64,000 nt of DNA from contig NZ_CP026309.1 in the NCBI RefSeq assembly GCF_002906575.1, positions 1,240,001-1,304,000 on the forward strand, read 5' to 3'. The DNA comes from Salinigranum rubrum. Its GTDB lineage: Archaea; Halobacteriota; Halobacteria; Halobacteriales; Haloferacaceae. The notes beneath the pieces were generated by a model. The model did no database searches and had not been told where the DNA came from. It saw only the letters and a program-made list of their open reading frames with translations. The position numbers and the translations under genes were made by a program. Shown one piece after another: positions 34,874 to 43,789 of the stretch (the first letter of the stretch is position 1; each line of letters starts with the position of its first letter).

Positions 34874-36393
34874 TCATCGAAGCACTCATCGCCTTCACGT
34901 TCGTCGCCGCCCTCGCCGTCCTCGTCGCCCCCGACGAGTACGCCGGTCGGCTGGCGTTCGTGCTCAGTCTGCCCCCGGTCGCCGGGGCGCTCTGGATGTG
35001 GTCACAGTTCGACGCGAGCGGGAACGCCCTGATGGACGGGACCATCGCGTTCGAGACAGACATCGTCTGGTTCACTCTCGGAGGACTGGACCTCCACTGG
35101 TTCGTCGGCGTCGACGGCATCTCGCTGCCGCTCGTCGTCCTGACGACTATCCTGTCGTCGCTCGCCATCGTCTCGGCGTGGACTCCCATCTCCGAGCGGC
35201 AGAGCCAGTTCTACGGCCTGATGCTGTTCATGGAGGCCAACCTCCTGGGCGTCTTTACGGCGCTGGACTTCTTCGTCTGGTTCGTCTTCTGGGAGGCCGT
35301 CCTCGTCCCGATGTACTTCCTCGTCGGCGTCTGGGGCGGCCCCCGTCGGAAGTACGCCGCGATCAAGTTCTTCGTCTACACGAACATCGCCTCGCTGGTG
35401 ATGTTCATCGGCTTCATCGCCTTGGTGTTCGGACTGGGCGACTCCATCGGGTCGCTGCGCCTGCCGGAGGTGGCGATGGCGCTCCGTGCGGGCGAACTCG
35501 GCTCGCTGTTCGGCATCCAGGCACCGACGCTCGCCGCGGCCGCGTTCGTGGCGATGTTCGTCGGCTTCGCGGTGAAGGTGCCCGTCGCCCCGCTGCACAC
35601 GTGGCTGCCCGACGCCCACGTCGAGGCACCCACGCCCGTGTCGGTGATGCTGGCGGGCGTCCTCCTGAAGATGGGGACCTACGCCCTGCTGCGATTCAAC
35701 TTCACGATGCTTCCGGAGGTGGCCGTCGACCTCGCGGTGCCCATCGCCATCCTCGCCGTCGTGAGCGTCATCTACGGCGCGCTGCTCGCTCTGGCCCAGG
35801 AGGACCTCAAGCGCATCGTCGCGTACTCGTCCGTCTCGTCGATGGGGTACGTCATCCTCGGCCTCATCGCCTACACGACGTACGGCGTCGGCGGCGCGAC
35901 GTTCCAGATGGTCGCCCACGGCCTCATCTCGGGGCTGATGTTCATGACCGTCGGCGTCGTCTACAACACGACCCACACCCGGATGGTCGGCGACATGTCC
36001 GGCATCGCGGATCGGATGCCCGTCACCGCGGGCATCTTCGTCGCCGGCGCGTTCGCCTACATGGGCCTGCCGCTGATGGCCGGCTTCGCCGGCGAGTTCT
36101 TCATCTTCAAGGGCTCGTTCGAGTCGACGACGTTCTCCGGCATGCCGCTCTTCACGGCGGCGGCGATGTTCGGCATCGTCATCGTCGCAGGTTACCTGCT
36201 CTTCGCGATGCAGCGCACGCTGTTCGGTCCGTTCCGGTTCGACGGCGAGTACACCATCACGGAGGCGCCCGTCCACGACGTGGCTCCCCTGGCCGTCCTG
36301 TTGGCGCTCATCATCGTGCTCGGCGTCGCCCCGGACCTGTTCTTCGGGATGATCCAAGACGCCGTCAACCCCATCCTGGGAGGTGTCTCGTAG
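34870..36393 (+). CDS. nuoM: NADH dehydrogenase-like complex subunit M
   Basis: This 507-residue antiporter-like subunit shows FVWFVFWEAVLVPMYFLVGVWG, KVPVAPLHTWLPDAHVEAPTPVSVMLAG and EDLKRIVAYSSVSSMGYV, carrying the proton-channel Glu, Lys and His residues of NuoM. The start at ATG 34870 overlaps the nuoL stop. nuoN begins directly after its stop codon, at 36394. Confidence 0.96.
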   Translation: MIIEALIAFTFVAALAVLVAPDEYAGRLAFVLSLPPVAGALWMWSQFDASGNALMDGTIAFETDIVWFTLGGLDLHWFVGVDGISLPLVVLTTILSSLAIVSAWTPISERQSQFYGLMLFMEANLLGVFTALDFFVWFVFWEAVLVPMYFLVGVWGGPRRKYAAIKFFVYTNIASLVMFIGFIALVFGLGDSIGSLRLPEVAMALRAGELGSLFGIQAPTLAAAAFVAMFVGFAVKVPVAPLHTWLPDAHVEAPTPVSVMLAGVLLKMGTYALLRFNFTMLPEVAVDLAVPIAILAVVSVIYGALLALAQEDLKRIVAYSSVSSMGYVILGLIAYTTYGVGGATFQMVAHGLISGLMFMTVGVVYNTTHTRMVGDMSGIADRMPVTAGIFVAGAFAYMGLPLMAGFAGEFFIFKGSFESTTFSGMPLFTAAAMFGIVIVAGYLLFAMQRTLFGPFRFDGEYTITEAPVHDVAPLAVLLALIIVLGVAPDLFFGMIQDAVNPILGGVS

Positions 36394-37923
36394 ATGTTCG
36401 CTGACCTCACACGCGTCGCGCTCCAGTCGTCGACGCTGCCAGACTGGGCCGCAACGGCGCCCATTCTGGCGCTCGCCGTGGCGTCGCTCGTCCTGCTGCT
36501 CGCCGACACGGTCGACCCCGACACGTCCAACAGCACGCTGCTCGCGAGCATCGCGGTCGTCGGCTCGCTCGTGTCGTTCGGTATCGCCGCCTGGTACCTC
36601 GTCGCCGGCACCGGCCAGCCGTCGACGGGCGGTCCCATCGAACTGTACGGTTCCTCCCTCGTGATCGACGGGATGGCGCTGTTCTTCCAGCTCATCTTCG
36701 CCTCGGTCACGGCGCTCGTGGTCGTCGCCTCCTACGACTACCTCAAGGGCGAGGACTACCAGGGCGAGTTCTACTCGCTCGTCCTCTTCGCGGCCACGGG
36801 GATGGCGCTCATGGCGGCCTCGAACTCGCTGGCGACCGTGTTCGTCTCGCTCGAACTCGCCTCGCTCCCCTCGTACGCGCTCGTCGCGTTCCTCAAGCGC
36901 AATCGGGGCAGCGTCGAGGCGAGCCTCAAGTACTTCCTCATCGGGGCCGTCTCCTCGGCCGTTCTGGCGTTCGGTATCTCGCTCGTCTACGCGGCGACCG
37001 GGACGCTCGTCCTCGGCGACGTCGCGAGCGGTATCGCGGAGTCGAGCGGTCTCGTCGGCGTCGTCGGCGTCGGCGTCTTCATGATCATCGGCGGCTTCGC
37101 GTTCAAGACCGCCTCCGTCCCGTTCCACTTCTGGGCGCCGGAGGCGTACGAAGGCGCGCCCGCGCCCATCTCGGGCTTCCTCTCCTCGGCGTCGAAGGCC
37201 GCCGGGTTCGCCGTCGCGTTCCGCGTGTTCACGGTGGCGTTCCCCGTGAGCGAGTTGGTCCCGATGGGCGTCGACTGGCCGCTCGCCTTCGCCGTCCTCG
37301 CCGTCGTGACGATGACGCTCGGCAACTTCGCCGCGGCGACCCAGGAGAACGTCAAGCGCATGCTGGCGTACTCCTCCATCGGGCACGCGGGCTACGCGCT
37401 CATCGGCCTCGCCGCCGTCTCCGGCGGCGGGCCGAACGGTGACGTCATCGGTGCGGCGATGGCACACCTCATGGTCTACGGCTTCATGAACACCGGCGCG
37501 TTCATCTTCATCGCCATGACCGAGTACTGGGACCTCGGCCGGACGTTCGAGGACCTCAACGGCCTCTCGACGCAGGCACCGATGGCCTGTCTCGCCATGA
37601 CCGTCTTCATGTTCTCCCTGGCCGGGCTCCCACCGTTCGGCGGCTTCCTCTCGAAGTACGCCCTCTTCTACTCGGCCATCGAGGGCGGCTTCTGGTGGCT
37701 CGCGGCCGTCGGCGCGATCAACAGCGCCCTGTCGCTGTTCTACTACTCGCGCGTCGTGAAGGCGATGTGGATCGAAGACCCCGTGAGCGAGTTCGAAATC
37801 GAGTCGCGGCCCATGGGGCTGTACGTCGCCATCATGGCCGCGGCGCTCGGAACCGTCCTGCTGCTGCCGGCGTTCGCGCCCGTCGTCGAGACGGCGCAGG
37901 CTTCGGCGGCGGCGCTGTTCTAG
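36394..37923 (+). CDS. nuoN: NADH dehydrogenase-like complex subunit N
   Basis: This 509-residue antiporter-like subunit ends the operon. It has about 14 helices with SLELASLPSYALVAFLKRN, KTASVPFHFWAPEAYEGAPAPISGFLSSASKAAGF and ENVKRMLAYSSIGHAGY. It translocates protons together with NuoL and NuoM. No further respiratory gene follows, so the complex encoded here is A, B, CD, H, I, J1, J2, K, L, M, N, without the NADH-input EFG module. Confidence 0.96.
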   Translation: MFADLTRVALQSSTLPDWAATAPILALAVASLVLLLADTVDPDTSNSTLLASIAVVGSLVSFGIAAWYLVAGTGQPSTGGPIELYGSSLVIDGMALFFQLIFASVTALVVVASYDYLKGEDYQGEFYSLVLFAATGMALMAASNSLATVFVSLELASLPSYALVAFLKRNRGSVEASLKYFLIGAVSSAVLAFGISLVYAATGTLVLGDVASGIAESSGLVGVVGVGVFMIIGGFAFKTASVPFHFWAPEAYEGAPAPISGFLSSASKAAGFAVAFRVFTVAFPVSELVPMGVDWPLAFAVLAVVTMTLGNFAAATQENVKRMLAYSSIGHAGYALIGLAAVSGGGPNGDVIGAAMAHLMVYGFMNTGAFIFIAMTEYWDLGRTFEDLNGLSTQAPMACLAMTVFMFSLAGLPPFGGFLSKYALFYSAIEGGFWWLAAVGAINSALSLFYYSRVVKAMWIEDPVSEFEIESRPMGLYVAIMAAALGTVLLLPAFAPVVETAQASAAALF

Positions 37924-38490
37924 GGCGGTTCGCGGCTTTCCTCGATTTTCGGTTGTTCCCACTGTTCGGTCGCTGCTGTCACCCCCGTGTCGGTTTTTGA
38001 ACCGCGTTCCCGTCCGCCGGGGTGCTGTCCGTCGCGGTCGAGCACCGCTCGTGCGTTCTGTGAGCGCAGCGGAGCGCGCGAAACCCGCACCGGTGCATGG
38101 GCGCGGTGGACCGCAGCCTCGGTCCCCCACGGGTCTCTCCGTGAGCGAACGGCTCGAAGCGGCGGAACCGCTTCGGTGGCGCGGCACCACCCTCGTGTAC
38201 CGCCGGGTCGTCGTCCGCTCGGTCGGTCCAATCGTACTGCACCTCCACGCCCACCCGCTCCCCCCGGCCCCACACTCGTTCGCCGCTCTCGAACTCGCAC
38301 GACACGTCGTCGGGCAGTGCCACCGCGCTCCGGTGACGACTCCAGGACTTCAGGCGACTCCCCCACCCGACGTTCACGTTCCGTAGCGTGTTGATACAGC
38401 TTCATGCTCTCACGCAGCGTAGTGTATCGACTGCGCTGACGCGCGGACCGTCGGGTGATGGAGCCGCCGAGCGGCGCAACTGAGGAAAAC
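37924..38490. other. Gene-poor gap after nuoN with repeat-like sequence
   Basis: I see no secure gene. A minus-strand frame (38377-37979) is open and its first 80 residues have protein-like composition with GC-ending codons (DVSCEFESGERVWGRGERV), but no family is recognised. Part of the gap (38096-38118, gggcgcggtggaccgcagcc) resembles the repeat module at 56838-56860. It may hold a decayed gene, a repeat, or both. Confidence 0.4.
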
Positions 38491-38919
38491 ATGGTCGCAA
38501 TCGCGTTCGAGGACAACACTGAACTGCACGTGAACATCGAAGCGGAAGAGCTGTGGAGCGAGGGGAACACGGACGTACTCGACGAGTACTACACGGACGA
38601 TTTCGTCTACCACGGCCCGGACGGTGACCTCGACATGGACGGCTACCGGACACACGCCTCCGAGTTCCGCGAGGCGTTCCCCGACTGCCACGTCGCGGTC
38701 CACGAGACTGTGCTGGACGGCGACCTGACCGTCGCCCGGTTCACGTACAGCGGCACGTGGGAGGGGACGTTCAGAGGGATGGAGTCGAACGGGTCGTCCT
38801 TCTCGGTCGACGGCATCAGCATGGCCCGAATCGAGGACGGCAAGTTCGCCGAAATCTGGCGCTACACCGACCGGATGGCGATGATGACCCAGCTGGGACT
38901 CGTCGACCTTCCCGCGTAG
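38491..38919 (+). CDS. SnoaL-like / ester cyclase-type protein
   Basis: This 142-residue NTF2-fold protein resembles SnoaL polyketide-cyclase-like families: an N-terminal helix (EELWSEGNTDVLDEYYTDDFVYHGP), HASEFREAFPDCHVAVHETVLDGD, then FTYSGTWEGTFRG and DGKFAEIWRYTDRMAMMTQLG. Such proteins are small-molecule isomerases or binding proteins; the ligand is unknown. I prefer ATG 38491, but in-frame GTG 38455 and ATG 38458 are possible starts. It stands alone. Confidence 0.78.
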   Translation: MVAIAFEDNTELHVNIEAEELWSEGNTDVLDEYYTDDFVYHGPDGDLDMDGYRTHASEFREAFPDCHVAVHETVLDGDLTVARFTYSGTWEGTFRGMESNGSSFSVDGISMARIEDGKFAEIWRYTDRMAMMTQLGLVDLPA

Positions 38920-39108
38920 AGAACCGCTCGTTTTAGCGGTCGGTCCGTGTTCCGTTCGTTCGGTTTCCGCTGGCACGCTCGCGTCCGCCGGTCGTAGTCG
39001 GTCCCGCGGTTGACATGTCGTCGCCGTTCGCGGTTGCGACGCCGCAGGGAGTGGGCGCGCGCCGAGGCGATGCCGGCAGGGTTTTCCACGAGTACTGGCA
39101 ACCCCCGG

Positions 39109-40578
39109 ATGATGTCGCGGCCCAGTCGGTTGGTGCTCGGGTGGAGCCCCGTCGCCCGCGCGGTCGTCCGGTCCGTCCGGTCGCGTCGGGGGACGCTCTC
39201 CGTCGTCGCTGAGGCTCGCAGCCGCGTCGAGTCTCTGCGCGACGAGGGCGTCGACGCGACGATGGGCGACCCGACCGACCCCGAGACGTACCCCAGTGAC
39301 GTGACGACGGTCGTCGTCGCCGGTGCCGACAGCGACCAGAACCTCGACGCCGCCCGGGTCGCCCGCGAGCGGTTCCCGGACGCGCTCGTCGTCGCGTACG
39401 CCGGGAGCAATCCGAGCGACGAGACCCTCGCGGCGCTCGGAGAAGTCGCCGACCGCGTCGTCGACCCTCACGAGTCGGCCGCAGGGGCGTTTCTCGACAC
39501 GGCGACGGGCGCGACGGTGACGCGCGTCACCCGCCTCCTGCGCGTCCTCCGTGGAATCGATGGGACGCTGGCCGTCGTGATGCACGACAACCCCGACCCC
39601 GACGCCATCGCCTCGGCGCTCGCGCTCGTCCGCATCGCCGACGCCGTCGGCGTCGACGCCGTCCCCTGTTACTTCGGCGAGGTCTCCCATCAGGAGAACC
39701 GGGCGCTCATCAACCTGCTCGACCTCTCTCTCACGAACCTCGAACCGGGGACGACGATGGACGAGTACGGCGGTATCGCGCTCGTCGACCACTCGCGCCC
39801 GGGCGTCAACGACGGTCTCCCCTCGGACACGCGCGTCGACGTCGCCATCGACCACCACCCGCCGCGCGCGCCGGTCGAAGCGCGCTGTCTCGACTTGCGA
39901 AGCGGGGTCGGCGCGACGAGCACGCTCCTGACCGAGTACCTCCGACGGCTCCGAATCGACCCCGACCGGACGCTCGCGACGGCCCTGTTGTTCGGTATCC
40001 GCGTCGACACGAACGACTTCTCCCGGGAGGTGTCCGACGCGGACTTCGAGGCGGCCGCGTTCCTCTGTCCGCACGTCGACCACTCGGCGCTCGACCGCAT
40101 CGAGGAGCCGAGCATGGGGCCGGAGGTGCTCGACCTGCTCGCGCGAGCCATCCGCAACCGCGCGGTTCGGGGCGACGCGCTGGCGACGAACGTCGGGGAG
40201 ATATCCGACCGCGACGCGCTCGCGCAGGCGGCGGACCGCCTCCTCGACATGGAGGGCGTCCGCCTCACGCTCGTCTACGGCTACCGCGACGACACCGTCT
40301 ACGCCTCCGGCCGCGCCCGAGGGACCGACGTCGACCTCGGCGAGACGCTGCGCGACGCGTTCGGCTCCATCGGGAGCGCCGGCGGTCACGCCGACATGGC
40401 CGGGGCGCAGATCGACCTCGGCGTCTGGAAGGAAGCGTACGTCGAAGGCGCGGAGCAGTTCGAGGACCTCGTCACGGAGGTCATCAGCGCCCGGTTCTTC
40501 GAGACGCTCGAAACCGCCCCCGCATCGCTGCTCGGCGGCGCCGGCGAACTCGGCTTCGAGTACCCGTTCGAGGGGTGA
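39109..40578 (+). CDS. DHH family phosphoesterase with N-terminal NAD-binding-like domain
   Basis: This 489-residue protein combines a degenerate TrkA-N/Rossmann-like domain (about residues 1-125, with TTVVVAGADSDQNLDAARVARERFPDA) and a DHH-DHHA1 phosphoesterase (MHDNPDPDAIASAL, LVDHSRPG, AIDHHPPR, and FGSIGSAGGHADMAGAQI). The Asp and His residues bind the catalytic metals. Related haloarchaeal proteins may act on short oligonucleotides or cyclic dinucleotides; the substrate is unproven. Two consecutive ATGs (39109, 39112) are candidate starts. The next gene follows within 60 bp. Confidence 0.85.
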   Translation: MMSRPSRLVLGWSPVARAVVRSVRSRRGTLSVVAEARSRVESLRDEGVDATMGDPTDPETYPSDVTTVVVAGADSDQNLDAARVARERFPDALVVAYAGSNPSDETLAALGEVADRVVDPHESAAGAFLDTATGATVTRVTRLLRVLRGIDGTLAVVMHDNPDPDAIASALALVRIADAVGVDAVPCYFGEVSHQENRALINLLDLSLTNLEPGTTMDEYGGIALVDHSRPGVNDGLPSDTRVDVAIDHHPPRAPVEARCLDLRSGVGATSTLLTEYLRRLRIDPDRTLATALLFGIRVDTNDFSREVSDADFEAAAFLCPHVDHSALDRIEEPSMGPEVLDLLARAIRNRAVRGDALATNVGEISDRDALAQAADRLLDMEGVRLTLVYGYRDDTVYASGRARGTDVDLGETLRDAFGSIGSAGGHADMAGAQIDLGVWKEAYVEGAEQFEDLVTEVISARFFETLETAPASLLGGAGELGFEYPFEG

Positions 40579-40635
40579 GCGGTGGGACTCCGGGCCGGGG
40601 CTAAGGTTTTCCCCCTCCTCGCCGTACCACGCTCC

Positions 40636-41418
40636 ATGCCCGGGAAGGCGACCGTCAAGGAGTACATGACGCGCGACGTCGCGACGGTCTCTCCGACCGA
40701 CACCGTCGCCGCGGTCGCACAGCGCATCGTCGAGAGCGACGGACACAACGGTTTCCCCGTCTGTGAGTCGCGCAAGGTCGAGGGGTTCGTCACCGCGAGT
40801 GACCTCCTCCTCGCGGACGACGACGCGCTCATCTTCACCGTGATGACGGAGGACCTCATCGTCGCCCACCCGGACATGGACATCAACGACGCCGCGCGCG
40901 TCATCCTCCGCTCCGGCATCCGAAAGCTCCCGGTCGTCGACGACGCGGGCAACCTCGTCGGCATCATCTCCAACACGGACGTCATCCGCTCACAGATCGA
41001 ACGCGCCACGCCCGAAAAAGTGGGCAAGCTGATGCGGACGCTCGAACAGATCCACGGCATCAAGGTCCACGAGGAGCGCGACTCCGTCGACCTCGACGAC
41101 CTCATCCCGACGCAGGCGCGCGTCTACGCCGACGAACTCGAAGGCCGACAGTACGAACTCGAGAACGGCCTCGCCGAACCGCTCGTCGTCATCGACAACG
41201 CGGGGACGCACTTACTCGCCGACGGCCACCACCGCGTGATGGCCGCCGACCGCCTCGGCGTCGAGGAGATGGACGCCTACGTCATCGTCGTCGACGACCC
41301 CGTCGAACTGGGGATGCAGCGCACCGCCCGAAAGGAGGGGCTCGACTCCATCCAGGACATCGAGGTGGTCGACTACGCCCGTCACCCGCTCGTGGAGACG
41401 ACCCGGCGCCTCCAGTGA
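40636..41418 (+). CDS. CBS domain pair with ParB-like nuclease domain
   Basis: This 260-residue protein has two N-terminal CBS motifs (about residues 1-115; KEYMTRDVATVSPTDTVAAVAQ, VMTEDLIVAHPDMDINDAARVI, RKLPVVDDAGNLVGIIS), which usually bind adenosyl nucleotides. A C-terminal ParB/Srx-like domain follows (about residues 140-250) with the LLADGHHRVMAADRLG motif. The architecture is common in haloarchaea, with unknown function. The start at ATG 40636 precedes the first CBS helix. It may be in one transcript with the DHH phosphoesterase gene. Confidence 0.88.
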   Translation: MPGKATVKEYMTRDVATVSPTDTVAAVAQRIVESDGHNGFPVCESRKVEGFVTASDLLLADDDALIFTVMTEDLIVAHPDMDINDAARVILRSGIRKLPVVDDAGNLVGIISNTDVIRSQIERATPEKVGKLMRTLEQIHGIKVHEERDSVDLDDLIPTQARVYADELEGRQYELENGLAEPLVVIDNAGTHLLADGHHRVMAADRLGVEEMDAYVIVVDDPVELGMQRTARKEGLDSIQDIEVVDYARHPLVETTRRLQ

Positions 41419-41425
41419 CGCTCAC

Positions 41426-41662
41426 CTACTCCTCGACGTCGTACGCCTCGCGCCACGCCGCGACGACCGCGTCGGCCTCGTCCCGCGTCTCGACGCGCTC
41501 TTCGAGGTAGAGCGAACCCTCGGGCGCCTGCGTGAGTCGGTCGAGCCGTACGACCCATCCGTCGTCGCGCCGCCGTCTGACCCGGAGCGTCGCCCAGGCG
41601 TCCTCGCGGCTCCACTCGGCCACCACCTCGGGGTCGTCGGGGTCCGTCTCCGTCCAGCCCAT
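41426..41662 (-). CDS. Small haloarchaeal protein (DUF7543-like)
   Basis: This 78-residue soluble protein starts MGWTETDPDDPEVVAEWSRE and has a compact mixed alpha/beta pattern (WVVRLDRLTQAPEGSLYL, ending with DEADAVVAAWREAYD). It matches a small haloarchaea-specific family that I tentatively equate with DUF7543. Function unknown. It is convergent with the CBS-ParB gene, ending 7 bp from it. Confidence 0.75.
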   Translation of the reverse strand: MGWTETDPDDPEVVAEWSREDAWATLRVRRRRDDGWVVRLDRLTQAPEGSLYLEERVETRDEADAVVAAWREAYDVEE

Positions 41663-41721
41663 ACCGGGTCGTAGACCCGGACGCCCCTGTAGCTTTCTCC
41701 GCCTCGTCCCGTCCGCACGAA

Positions 41722-41859
41722 TCAGTTACGGCTCGGCGGTCCCCGCGTCCGACAGCGGTCACAGACGGGGAACCCGAGGCGGTCGTACTGGACGCTCGTC
41801 GCACACTCGGACGTCCCGCAACTGAAACACTCGTACACCGAGACCCACTCGAACGACAT
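41722..41859 (-). CDS. Small zinc-ribbon protein
   Basis: This 45-residue protein begins MSFEWVSVYECFSCGTSEC and has two CxxC knuckles (CFSC and CDRC) separated by about 24 residues, with one further Cys, as expected for a one-domain zinc ribbon. Haloarchaea encode many such micro-proteins, some with roles in stress or motility. The ATG at 41859 starts the compact domain; a longer frame to 41916 has no domain content. Confidence 0.72.
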   Translation of the reverse strand: MSFEWVSVYECFSCGTSECATSVQYDRLGFPVCDRCRTRGPPSRN

Positions 41860-42111
41860 ACGTGAACGAATGACACTCTGGTACGTAGTTATGAACGGAG
41901 TTCGTGTCGCGCACACGGCGGGCGCCCCGGCTTAACGACCGGTTTATCCCCTCCCTGGAATCGCAACCCGCCTCGACCGCCGTGTCGCCGCTGGTCGGCC
42001 GTGTGGGCCTCTGTCCGTGTCTCCTCTCAATGTACCTCTCGACCGTCCGCCGGTCGACGCTTCCCGACGCCGGACGGGAAGGTTGAATAGCGTCTCCATC
42101 GAGTCGCGGCC

Positions 42112-42603
42112 ATGAACGGGAACGGAACCGTCGAACGAGTTTTCGTCGCCCCCGCGGCCGAAGCCGAGATGGAAGAACGGGCCGACGTCGAAGCGGTCGC
42201 CGGTGGTGGTCTCCGGGGCGACCGGTACTTCGACGAGAGAGAGACGGGAACGTTCGTGGGGTGGGAGCCAGGCGAGGAACGCGACGACGGGTACGACATC
42301 ACGCTGATCGAACTGGAGGCCGTCGCAGCGATAGAGCGCGAGGCGGGGATCGAACTCGCCCCGGGCGAACACCGGCGGAACGTCGAGACGCGCGACGTCG
42401 CGCTCAATCACCTCGTCGGACACCGCTTTCGCGTCGGCGAGGTCGTGTGTCGAGGGGACAGACTGTGTGAACCGTGTCATCACCTCCAGCGTCTCACGCG
42501 AGACGGGGTCTTGGACGCCCTCGTCCACCGAGGGGGACTCCGAGCGGATATCGTTGACGGCGGCGTGATTCGACCCGGCGACGTCGTCGAACCGCTCGGG
42601 TAA
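42112..42603 (+). CDS. MOSC domain protein
   Basis: This 163-residue protein is a single MOSC (molybdenum cofactor sulfurase C-terminal) domain: GGGLRGDRYF near the start, ITLIELEAVAAIEREAG, and the conserved Cys region DRLCEPCHHLQRL. MOSC domains bind the molybdenum cofactor or transfer sulfur to it. It may serve a molybdoenzyme such as the formate dehydrogenase-like protein at 1.0 kb, but no local linkage supports this. A 252-bp spacer upstream shows nothing else recognisable. Confidence 0.85.
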   Translation: MNGNGTVERVFVAPAAEAEMEERADVEAVAGGGLRGDRYFDERETGTFVGWEPGEERDDGYDITLIELEAVAAIEREAGIELAPGEHRRNVETRDVALNHLVGHRFRVGEVVCRGDRLCEPCHHLQRLTRDGVLDALVHRGGLRADIVDGGVIRPGDVVEPLG

Positions 42604-42622
42604 CTCTCCCTCGTCTCGACGG

Positions 42623-43603
42623 TCACGACGCCCGGACGAGGTCGAGTCGGCCGTCCAGTCGGCCGAGCAGGAGGAGTCCGTAGTACCGGAAGTACGTCAC
42701 CACCGGGACCTGCACGACGACGCTCAGGAGGAGGACCGAGAGGGAGAACGCGGCCCCGAGCGCGACGAGGACGACCAGGCCGACGCCCTGGAGACCGACG
42801 GTGGCGACGACGGCGCCGCCGACGAGGACGAAGGGGAGCGCGACGACGAGCGCCCCGAGGCCGACCGCGAGACCGACGACGAGTGCGGCGGCGGCACCGA
42901 GTACCAGTCGAACCACGAGGTAGAGTACGACCTCGCGCCACGCGGCGCGACAGAGCGGGGCGAACCGACGCCACGCCGAGAGGACCGTTCGCCCCTCGCC
43001 GACCATCGTCGGGACGACGAAGTCGGTCGTGAGTCGGAGGACGAGGACGCCCGCGAACCAGACGAGGCCGGCGACGGCGACGAGAAGCGGGAGGAGGACG
43101 ACTCTGCTCCCCGAGACGGGGAGGACGCCGACGAAGAGGAGGAGGGGGACGGCGGCGCTGGCGAACAGTCCCGCGAGCACGAGCGCCCGGAAGGCGAACA
43201 GGCGGAGGCCCGGGACGAGGAACTGTCGGAACGGTCGCCGGAGTTCGACCCGTCGTCTCCGGAGCGACTCGACGAGGACGAACTCCATGACCGCCCCGAC
43301 GACGGCGTACCCCAGCGCGAGGACGACGGCGACGACGACCACCGCGAGGAGCACCGTTCCGACGTCGCCGAGCGAGGGCGTCGGAATCGTGGGGAGCGTG
43401 GCCCCATCGAGAGTCGCCCCCGGCGGTGACGGGGACGAGACGGCACCCTGTGCGGCCTGTCCGGCACCGCCGCCGCCACCGACCCCGCCGACGAAGAACG
43501 TCACGACGACGAGTCGGAGCCACGTCCGCCACGAGAGGGGAAAGAGGAGCGACTCCGTCGCCTCTCGGGCGTCGTCCAGCGAGTCCACCGCGTCCCACGA
43601 CAT
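42623..43603 (-). CDS. Haloarchaeal polytopic membrane protein (DUF7544-like)
   Basis: This 326-residue protein has about six membrane helices, a Gly-rich run after the first helix (VGGVGGGGGAGQAAQG) and a start MSWDAVDSLDDAREATESLLFPLSWRTWLRL typical of a haloarchaeal family I place tentatively with DUF7544. Function unknown; it may be a transporter-like or scaffold protein. I chose ATG 43603. It is convergent with the MOSC gene and divergent from the M24 peptidase gene. Confidence 0.75.
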   Translation of the reverse strand: MSWDAVDSLDDAREATESLLFPLSWRTWLRLVVVTFFVGGVGGGGGAGQAAQGAVSSPSPPGATLDGATLPTIPTPSLGDVGTVLLAVVVVAVVLALGYAVVGAVMEFVLVESLRRRRVELRRPFRQFLVPGLRLFAFRALVLAGLFASAAVPLLLFVGVLPVSGSRVVLLPLLVAVAGLVWFAGVLVLRLTTDFVVPTMVGEGRTVLSAWRRFAPLCRAAWREVVLYLVVRLVLGAAAALVVGLAVGLGALVVALPFVLVGGAVVATVGLQGVGLVVLVALGAAFSLSVLLLSVVVQVPVVTYFRYYGLLLLGRLDGRLDLVRAS

Positions 43604-43789
43604 TCGTCTCCTGCGACGCCCGCGGGCTACTAATACTGTCGGCCGTGCGTCCGTAACGAACGCCGGGTTCGGACGCCGAACCCCGTGAGACTGGGACGAC
43701 CGACAGCATCCGTGACGTTCCCACGGCTTCGACCGTCTGCCGTGTGCTCGGGGGACAGCTACTTGCCCACACGGGGAAAACGGGGTCGC

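Noticed and set aside
35002-38190. Minus-strand open frame of 1062 codons across nuoM, nuoN and the following gap
   Set aside because: Very Arg/Glu/Asp/His-rich with no fold-like pattern; it lies opposite two fully conserved membrane subunits, so it is a shadow frame.
37979-38377. Possible 132-residue minus-strand gene
   Set aside because: The first part looks weakly protein-like, but no family, promoter or ribosome binding site is visible and it overlaps repeat-like DNA. I list the gap instead.
38410-40869. Minus-strand open frame of 819 codons opposite the SnoaL-like and DHH genes
   Set aside because: Charged, repetitive antisense translation with no recognisable domain; the plus strand genes explain the region.
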